Positions 14,087 through 19,444 of a stretch of 19,444 nucleotides of DNA are shown here, piece after piece; position 1 is the stretch's first letter, and each line of letters opens with the position of its first letter. The stretch is from Acinetobacter sp. GTDB taxonomy: Bacteria; Pseudomonadota; Gammaproteobacteria; Pseudomonadales; Moraxellaceae. Made by a program: the position numbers and the translations under genes. Below the pieces are notes generated by a model, which saw only the letters and a program-made list of their open reading frames with translations, did not search any database and had not been told where the DNA came from. The stretch is taken from the NCBI GenBank assembly GCA_030152275.1, contig JASLHF010000210.1, positions 1 through 19,444 of the forward strand, in the 5' to 3' direction.

Positions 14087-15646
14087 CTATCGGATCGAAA
14101 TTAATTTAAGTTGTCCATAATTCGTTAAAACCCGCGCATCGACATCTATGGCCGAAGCCAACGGAGTTAATAGTAAAAATTTTGTATTTTTGGGCACTTG
14201 AATAATGCCTTCAATATGTTCATGGTATAAATAATCTGCATTTCCATCATTGTTTTTATAGCCGCCCGCGCCTTCCAGCACACAGCCGTCCGCATCCAAA
14301 AACACCACAAATGGCCAATAAAAAGCAGCATTGACCTGCTTTGAAGCATAAGAATTAATTTGAATATTTTGAATGGCATTGTCAACTTTTATCACTTCAA
14401 AATCAAACTCATCTCTTAGCGGTTTACGCGGCCATACATTCAGCTCTGACTGGGCTTTTAAGCTTTTGGCATTTTTCATTTTTTTGTCTGTAAAACACTG
14501 CTGCCCTAAACCATTGACTGCATCTTTTTTCGAGACACGGTAATACTGCTCAGATAAAGCGATAGGCCCTTGCAATGCTGGCTGATTGCGTTTGAATAAA
14601 GTATCTAAAACGGATTTCCCAACCCCTTTTTCGCGCTCTACTACCTGCATGCGGGTTGCACCTACCTTTGCATCAATCACACCTTCAGGCATCGTGTAAA
14701 AGCGCTTTTTTCCATCTAAATTAAATTCTTTTTCTTCCAAATATTCACTGTTGACATACTGCTCGCCATTCATGGCGCTAAATCCAATTTTGGCCGGTTC
14801 TGCAGCCGGGGGCAAAGCGGTTTGAACTGTTTTCTGGCTTCTTTGACTGTCTGGCGATGCTTTAAAAATATTTTCAGCTTTGCGCAGCAACTCCAGATCT
14901 GCAGTTTTAGGCTGGCTGTCAGACGGCTGCTCAGTTCCAACACCAACAGGTACAGCCTGTCCAGCTGTCAGTACTTTATGCACTGCTTTAGACTCATGTG
15001 CCTGTACCTTTAGCGGAAATACAGCTGTATTTCTCTGTGCTGTTACAGAAGCAGGGACTACTTTCTCAGCTTTCTCAGCTTTCTCAGCTTTCTCAGCTTT
15101 CTCAGCTTTCTCAGCTTTCTCAGCTTTCTCAGCTTTCTCAGCTTTCTCAGCTTTCTCAGCTTTCTCAGCTTTCTCAGCTTTCTCAGCTTTCTCAGCTTTC
15201 AGCATATTGCCTAATTTTTGTTTTGGAACAGATGCGCCATTTAAATCCATCAACACCTGCTGAATTTTGCGTTGCTGCGCATCATCTAAATGGGCAGGCT
15301 GTACAGGTGTTTGCACTATTTCATTGTGTGGGGAAGGCTTTATTGGCTGTACTGAAACAGATGGCGTGCTGATGCGCGCATTTGATATTTGTGCAGAGGA
15401 TTCTTGCACTTTTTGCTGATCCAGCGCTGCCTGAGTCGAAGATGACGTATCAGATACTGAAACAGAAGGCGCCTGCCGCGAGAGCCCATCCTCTGTAGAT
15501 TTTTTGACTTTTCGATTATCAGGCATCTGAACCACCATAGGCCGCCCATCTGGGCCAATGATGGTAATAAATGCGCCTGCATAAGAAGTTCCCGCCTGCA
15601 ACATCATACATGCCAGCACCGACTTCATGAATAAATTCCTTTTCAT
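14087..15646 (-). CDS. filE: FilE, periplasmic protein with a (KAE)15 helix
   Basis: This 519-residue product is recognised as FilE of the Acinetobacter fil operon. A Sec signal (about 1-23, ending SYAGA) is followed by FITIIGPDGRPMVVQMPDN and a Ser/Gln/Pro-rich segment. Residues 150-195 hold fifteen perfect KAE triplets plus a final K. A linker then leads to a globular C-terminal half (about 290-519) containing MNGEQYVNSEYLEEKEF and SEQYYRVSKKDAVNGLGQQCF, with two cysteines. The repeat should form one long charged helix about 7 nm long (46 residues at 0.15 nm each), a spacer rather than an active site. A second ATG at 15628 has a better Shine-Dalgarno site (AAGGA, 8-nt spacing) and still leaves a signal peptide, so the product may be six residues shorter. 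filD ends 14 nt upstream. Function unknown. Confidence 0.82.
   Translation of the reverse strand: MKRNLFMKSVLACMMLQAGTSYAGAFITIIGPDGRPMVVQMPDNRKVKKSTEDGLSRQAPSVSVSDTSSSTQAALDQQKVQESSAQISNARISTPSVSVQPIKPSPHNEIVQTPVQPAHLDDAQQRKIQQVLMDLNGASVPKQKLGNMLKAEKAEKAEKAEKAEKAEKAEKAEKAEKAEKAEKAEKAEKAEKAEKVVPASVTAQRNTAVFPLKVQAHESKAVHKVLTAGQAVPVGVGTEQPSDSQPKTADLELLRKAENIFKASPDSQRSQKTVQTALPPAAEPAKIGFSAMNGEQYVNSEYLEEKEFNLDGKKRFYTMPEGVIDAKVGATRMQVVEREKGVGKSVLDTLFKRNQPALQGPIALSEQYYRVSKKDAVNGLGQQCFTDKKMKNAKSLKAQSELNVWPRKPLRDEFDFEVIKVDNAIQNIQINSYASKQVNAAFYWPFVVFLDADGCVLEGAGGYKNNDGNADYLYHEHIEGIIQVPKNTKFLLLTPLASAIDVDARVLTNYGQLKLISIR
15065..15199 (-). repeat. Fifteen perfect 9-bp tandem repeats in filE
   Basis: Fifteen uninterrupted copies of AAAGCTGAG (minus strand) encode Lys-Ala-Glu each. 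There is not a single base difference between copies, which implies recent slippage or gene conversion. Because 9 is a multiple of 3, copy-number change would alter spacer length without a frameshift. The antisense frames give only repeated Leu-Ser-Gln or Phe-Ser-Ala and are not genes. Confidence 0.97.
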
Positions 15647-15660
15647 TCGCTATGCCTGTC

Positions 15661-17325
15661 CTACCATCTGGTTCTATAGTTCAATCCTAAAATCGTAATT
15701 TTGGTATCTGTTTTTACATTCAATCCCGCATAGGGATTTAATAAAATATTGTTCACCCCAGTCTGGTTTGCCAAGCTGCTGGTATTGGCTGGAATATTGT
15801 CTTTACTGCGTAAAAAGCCGATGGATAAATCCAAATCCGTATCTGCATCAAAACGGTATCCAACTCCTAAACCAAACAGTTGCGCATTATTGATCGGAAT
15901 CATCGTGTTGCGCTTTCCATCCGGTATTGCGCTGCTGCGTGGCTCATAGCCTGCCCGCAGTTTTAGACGGTCTGTCGCAGAATATTCCAAACCTATACCG
16001 AAATTCCACGGTGAAGTAAAATTCAATGGCAGCGACAGTGAACTGTCTCCGACATTTTCTGACAATAATTTGGCAATTTTTAACGCTGAAATTTGCCGGT
16101 CAAATTCAAAACGGAACTTGTCCCACTTTTTATAATCTGTCCAGCCAACATCAAAGTTAACCTGCAGATCTGGAATAATTTTATATTTAATACCTGCCTG
16201 AAAGTGCTGCGGATATTCAAAATCCATCGAAACCAAACCAGATTCAGTCGCAGGAACTGAACTAGGAAAGCCTAAAATGGCCGCTAAAATTTGTCCTGTT
16301 GGCGACGACATTAACCCCTTAATCAACTCCTGAGGCGCTTTGGCATTATCAATGTGATATTTACCCTTCAAACGCATTTTTGAAGCGCTTTGATAAACCA
16401 TACCGAAACTGAAATCTTCAGTAGGCTCCCAAAGAACACCAAGGTTATAACTTGGACTGAGCGATTGTTCCATTGACAGCTGAAGCTGGCCAAACTTGCC
16501 AAATGGATTCATGCCTTCTTCAGTGTTGCACATCCCTAAAAGCAAAATATCAGTAATAATATCTGAGTTTTCTTTGAACGGCGTACAAACCACTTCATCA
16601 ATCATGCGCAGCATGCCGATTAATTCATTGGGAAAACGCAAATCTGTTTTCAAGCCAATGGCCTGATAAGACATGCCTATCCCGCCGCCAATCGACAGCT
16701 GATCATTTACTTGATAGCCAATCGTTGGAGAAAGATAGGTAATACGTTCCAAGGCAACCTGTTGCCCCATATAGTTGCCCGCATTGCCATTTTCAGCACC
16801 AAAACCAGCAATCAAAGGCGCATAAACCGCTGTAGCGAACGTTGCTTTTGATCCGGGCGGATTGTAGGCGATCCCCGCTGTGGGCGCTGCAACCGGCATT
16901 CCCTCACCCAAATCGACCATTTTCTTTAGAATTGGCACATATAGACTGGCATATTCTACATCAGCATTAATTGTGCCTTTAAAATCTGTACACAAATCAG
17001 ATGCGACTTCTGGCCCGTCGTTACAGACCAAAGGATCATCAGAATAACCAAAAACGTTGTAGCCAGCTGGGACAGAAAGTTCACGCTTAATATCAAAATT
17101 TGCAACAATGCCCTGTACATCCGTTTGCAGACCATTAATTTTGGTTAAAGCTGCTGGGTTAAAGTGCACCGCACTCACACCTGGCGGATCTGCAGTCACG
17201 GCATTTCCGAGTGCCAATGAGCGTACATCGACAGATAAGTTTGTGCCCAGCTGCGCAAATGCAGCGCTGGAACAGCCCGTTAATACAATGGCACTAAAAA
17301 GCGGGCTTAGCCGAATATTCTTCAT
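15661..17325 (-). CDS. filD: FilD, FadL/OmpP1-family outer-membrane barrel
   Basis: This 554-residue product matches the FadL/Toluene_X family in outline. A signal peptide is followed by a hatch-like start (SLALGNAVTADPPGVSAVHFNPAALT), many amphipathic strands (GAGFGAENGN, LSIGGGIGMSYQA, NFGIGLEYSATDRLKLRAGYEPR) and a C-terminal barrel end LGLNYRTRW. FadL proteins carry hydrophobic compounds across the outer membrane. The signal (FSAIVLTGCSSAAFA) contains LTGC, which fits a lipobox. A signal peptidase I site after AFA (residue 24) is the usual choice for a barrel, so lipidation is doubtful. Mature cysteines lie in putative loops (C101, C112 and two near 240-260), unusual for the family. AGAGGG overlaps the filC stop region 7 nt before the ATG. 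The ligand and its role in the fil operon are unknown. Confidence 0.8.
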   Translation of the reverse strand: MKNIRLSPLFSAIVLTGCSSAAFAQLGTNLSVDVRSLALGNAVTADPPGVSAVHFNPAALTKINGLQTDVQGIVANFDIKRELSVPAGYNVFGYSDDPLVCNDGPEVASDLCTDFKGTINADVEYASLYVPILKKMVDLGEGMPVAAPTAGIAYNPPGSKATFATAVYAPLIAGFGAENGNAGNYMGQQVALERITYLSPTIGYQVNDQLSIGGGIGMSYQAIGLKTDLRFPNELIGMLRMIDEVVCTPFKENSDIITDILLLGMCNTEEGMNPFGKFGQLQLSMEQSLSPSYNLGVLWEPTEDFSFGMVYQSASKMRLKGKYHIDNAKAPQELIKGLMSSPTGQILAAILGFPSSVPATESGLVSMDFEYPQHFQAGIKYKIIPDLQVNFDVGWTDYKKWDKFRFEFDRQISALKIAKLLSENVGDSSLSLPLNFTSPWNFGIGLEYSATDRLKLRAGYEPRSSAIPDGKRNTMIPINNAQLFGLGVGYRFDADTDLDLSIGFLRSKDNIPANTSSLANQTGVNNILLNPYAGLNVKTDTKITILGLNYRTRW

Positions 17326-17337
17326 GCGACAGCCCTC

Positions 17338-18477
17338 TTAGCGGAGTTTTTTGCCAAAGCCCAGAATATCAAGCGGGAAGGATAAACCCAGCGAAACATC
17401 TGGGGCATCTTCCGTTAAGCCAATTCCCACTGTCCCATTGACAATCGTATCCGGTGAAACACGCACACCTAGTGAAAATGCTAAAGTTGAACTGGTCTGA
17501 TCCGCTGGAGAATAAGATTCACCTGAGCTGTATCTAAATTCAGCGCCAGTATTAAAACTCTGCTGATAAGACATCGTCAGCGATACATCATAGTTAAATG
17601 AGTAAGCAAAGCCGAAAGCAAAACCGCCACTGATTCCCGGATCAAACTCATTAATCGCCCGTGTACCTCGACGCTGATTTAAGCCCGATTCAGGCAAACC
17701 ATAGTTTGCAGAGACTGAGGCAAACAAGACAACTGGATCAATATATTTACGTGTACTTGCGCCAACACCAACCGAATAATATCCTTTACCTGTCGCAAGA
17801 TCTGACGCGGCATTAATTTCATATGGGCTATCACCTGTTTTTGTAGATAAATTTCCGAACAAAATCAATGGCAAGCGTCCAGCCTTGAGTGGAAACGGCT
17901 CCCAGCGCGCGCCCAATGAAATGTCGCCTAGACCAGCTGTTGAAGTATCTTTAAGCAAATCTGATTTAGCAACCAGCGGCACAGATGCGGTAAATGTTAA
18001 GTTGTCCAATATCCCGTACTGAAATGTAAAGGTATTGGTCATGGAATGTGTGGCATTTTCCTGAACACGGAGTTGATTCAGAACGCCATTGGCCATCTCC
18101 ATATCCAACTGCGTATCACGGTAATAGGTATAATCTATATCGTAAAAGGATGAAATATCGCCTTTTTTAATCAATGAATACTGGCGCTCATTTGAAGTAA
18201 AAACTTCTTGCAGGTTCGTTTCCTGACTAGCATCCCCTTCTTGTTTCTGCAATGCGCTGGATGCCTCGGTTTGAGGAGCTTCCGCCGTTTGCACAGGCGT
18301 CTGAGCAGGCTCATCGACTGCATCATAGCCGCCCACATCCATTTGTGCCGGCTGTTCTGCTTGCTGATCTGCAGTTTCATATTCTCCTACTGCCGGTTCT
18401 TCAGCCGCATATGCTACCCCCATGATCAGCTGAATGCTCATGGCTAATATGGTTCTGTTCATCCATTTACTTTTCAT
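17338..18477 (-). CDS. filC: FilC, outer-membrane barrel with long periplasmic N-terminal tail (FapF-like)
   Basis: The chosen start (ATG at 18477) gives 379 residues. A Sec signal ending VAYA is followed by about 75 residues of acidic and Gln/Pro/Ala-rich sequence with no barrel character. The segment LQEVFTSNERQYSLIKKGDISSFYDIDYTYYRD begins the barrel, which has repeated strands such as FTFQYGILDNLTFTASVPLV, GDISLGARW and GISGGFAFGFAYSF. The last strands are VGIGLTEDAPDVSLGLSF. This plan, a disordered or helical periplasmic N terminus before a small barrel, is that of the FapF exporter of functional amyloid in Pseudomonas and of the PF13557-type barrels. The match is by recall, not by search. 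GGTGGA (18485-18490) lies 7 nt before the ATG and contains the competing GTG (18489), so the GTG start is rejected. It follows filB by 69 nt. Confidence 0.78.
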   Translation of the reverse strand: MKSKWMNRTILAMSIQLIMGVAYAAEEPAVGEYETADQQAEQPAQMDVGGYDAVDEPAQTPVQTAEAPQTEASSALQKQEGDASQETNLQEVFTSNERQYSLIKKGDISSFYDIDYTYYRDTQLDMEMANGVLNQLRVQENATHSMTNTFTFQYGILDNLTFTASVPLVAKSDLLKDTSTAGLGDISLGARWEPFPLKAGRLPLILFGNLSTKTGDSPYEINAASDLATGKGYYSVGVGASTRKYIDPVVLFASVSANYGLPESGLNQRRGTRAINEFDPGISGGFAFGFAYSFNYDVSLTMSYQQSFNTGAEFRYSSGESYSPADQTSSTLAFSLGVRVSPDTIVNGTVGIGLTEDAPDVSLGLSFPLDILGFGKKLR

Positions 18478-18484
18478 ATTCAAA

Positions 18485-18490
18485 TCCACC
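18485..18490 (-). promoter_or_regulatory. Shine-Dalgarno site deciding the filC start
   Basis: GGTGGA on the minus strand, 7 nt before the ATG at 18477. The alternative GTG at 18489 lies inside this site and is unlikely to be used. Confidence 0.6.
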
Positions 18491-18546
18491 GCTTTTATTT
18501 TTTTAATTTCGCAATTCTTGAAATTTAATTTTGCTGCGCAATGTCC

Positions 18547-19380
18547 TTATTTGCTTTTATAGTAGAGTCGCAAATAGTTAAATTCTTGCTTTCCGTAGTT
18601 TTCTGATTCCTTATTCATATTAGTATCCAGCCGGATAGTCGACGCTTTATCCGCAATTTTATCCATATAAAAATGAGGATACTGAATATCGACAAATGCA
18701 TAACGGTTTACCGTTGCATCATCCACATGACGCATATCTGATTCTTGCAAAGCTAATAAGTTTTTACGCTGTTCTGGCGCAACATTAATCAGATATAAAG
18801 TATTATTTTCCCAAATTTCTTTAAATCGAGTTTCATCAAAACTGATATTACCCAATGCCGGATCAGCAACATAAACTCGTCCATTTTTATAGGCTTTGTA
18901 GACAACAAAATGCTTAAATCCTGCATAAGAAATTGGGACAATAGCTGGCTGGCCTTGCGAAACCAGGTCAGCAAATTCCCCTCGATAGCCACCGCTTTCC
19001 AACCCCAAAGCTGCGACAAAACGCTTCATATCCAGAAGAGAAAAACTTCGGCGCTCAATAATTTTTTCAGTTTCTCCATATTTCAGCAAACCATTCATGA
19101 TTTGCTGTTCCGTCAGTTGCGTTCCCACGTAGCCATTCAGCAATGTAGTCAAAGCAGCTGAACCGCAGCTGTAATCATAGGCTTGTTTCACGATACCGCG
19201 GAATTGATCTTCTACAGCGGGCTTAATTTTGACAGCTTCACGGTGCATTCGAGTAAAGGAATCATTCCGCGAATCTAAGGTTTCAGTGTATTGAACTGTC
19301 CCGACTGGCTTTTCTTTTAAGTCGAAAGACTCTTTGGCAAAGTAATACATCAATGCCGAGCCTAGTGCTATCTCTAACAT
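18547..19380 (-). CDS. filB: FilB, C39-family cysteine peptidase (FapD-like)
   Basis: This 277-residue product has a short hydrophobic N terminus (MLEIALGSALMYYFAK), probably a signal or anchor. A complete C39 peptidase domain follows at about residues 60-200. Q66 (oxyanion) lies six residues before the nucleophile C72 in KQAYDYSCGSAAL, H157 is in GFKHFVVY, and D173 is in VYVADPALG. The triad is intact, so the enzyme is expected to be active. No ABC transporter or membrane domain is fused, unlike bacteriocin-type C39 exporters. Standalone periplasmic C39 proteins are known from Fap operons (FapD). A C-terminal extension of about 75 residues follows with no recognised motif. A TAA lies seven codons upstream of the ATG; the Shine-Dalgarno site (AGAAG) is weak. 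It is the first fil gene in the window; filA should lie beyond 19444. Confidence 0.85.
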   Translation of the reverse strand: MLEIALGSALMYYFAKESFDLKEKPVGTVQYTETLDSRNDSFTRMHREAVKIKPAVEDQFRGIVKQAYDYSCGSAALTTLLNGYVGTQLTEQQIMNGLLKYGETEKIIERRSFSLLDMKRFVAALGLESGGYRGEFADLVSQGQPAIVPISYAGFKHFVVYKAYKNGRVYVADPALGNISFDETRFKEIWENNTLYLINVAPEQRKNLLALQESDMRHVDDATVNRYAFVDIQYPHFYMDKIADKASTIRLDTNMNKESENYGKQEFNYLRLYYKSK

Positions 19381-19444
19381 ATCTTCTAACTTTTTTAGTT
19401 ATCGGCAATGATGTGCCTTTATTATCTTTATTTTAGAGCCGAAG
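19381..19444. other. Short non-coding stretch or end of the preceding fil gene
   Basis: Read on the minus strand this has no terminator or clear promoter. Short frames end in stops, one giving SALK then TAA, which could be the end of an upstream gene such as filA. The fil promoter is not in the window. Confidence 0.35.

Noticed and set aside
15065..15199. Tandem repeat considered as a CRISPR array
   Set aside because: The unit is 9 bp with no spacers and lies in frame within filE.
14880..15372. Plus-strand open frames of 124-127 codons rich in Ser-Ala-Phe or Leu-Ser-Gln repeats
   Set aside because: They are the antisense of the filE 9-bp repeat. A stop-free frame is expected from the repeat, and they have no start context or homology.
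18505..18525. Inverted repeat AATTTC/GAAATT in the filB-filC gap, considered as a terminator or processing site
   Set aside because: The 6-bp stem is all AT apart from one pair, and A rather than T residues follow on the coding strand. It is too weak to claim.

Overview
The window looks like chromosomal DNA of an Acinetobacter species, probably not A. baumannii itself. This rests on the AT-rich coding style, the gene content, and above all the fil locus at the right end, whose gene order (C39 peptidase, barrel, FadL-like barrel, FilE, FilF lipoprotein) I recognise from Acinetobacter genomes. The genus is an inference from gene content; no rRNA or tRNA gene is present. Almost everything lies on the minus strand; the one clear exception is a Nudix gene near 11.4-11.9 kb.

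Left part (1-3327): a copper-resistance operon read leftwards. It encodes a Met/His/Cys-rich periplasmic protein (CopL/DUF2946-like, TTG start), the multicopper oxidase CopA with five 13-residue Met/His repeats, and the outer-membrane protein CopB, cut by the window edge. copB overlaps the end of copA by 14 nt and has a strong Shine-Dalgarno site inside copA. A 669-nt gene-free gap (3328-3996) follows. It holds the presumed cop promoter region, a perfect terminator palindrome, and a tandem array of five DnaA-box-like motifs with an exact 12-bp period.

Middle (3997-11946): housekeeping genes. These are rpe (pentose phosphate), fghA (formaldehyde detoxification), a membrane-anchored C13 (legumain-like) peptidase, and a tight tsaB-uppP-rsmJ unit (tRNA t6A synthesis, undecaprenyl-phosphate recycling, 16S rRNA methylation). 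After them come a gamma-carbonic anhydrase-like protein with its own terminator, a CoA-pyrophosphatase-type Nudix enzyme, and a divergent zinc-ribbon Nudix hydrolase.

Right part (12003-19444): the fil operon, read leftwards, in the order filB (C39 peptidase) - filC (barrel) - filD (FadL family) - filE (periplasmic, (KAE)15 helix) - filF (lipoprotein). filA and the promoter should lie beyond the right edge. The locus is annotated as 'pilus assembly', but nothing visible is an usher, chaperone or pilin. A C39 peptidase followed by a barrel with a long periplasmic N-terminal tail is instead the combination found in the Fap functional-amyloid export system of Pseudomonas (FapD and FapF). I therefore read it as a probable Fap-like export system with extra outer-membrane parts, and consider it the most interesting item here.

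No insertion sequence, CRISPR array, prophage or RNA gene was found. Several start codons are corrected from the longest reading frame to the one supported by a Shine-Dalgarno site (fghA, rsmJ, tsaB, zinc-ribbon Nudix, filC).
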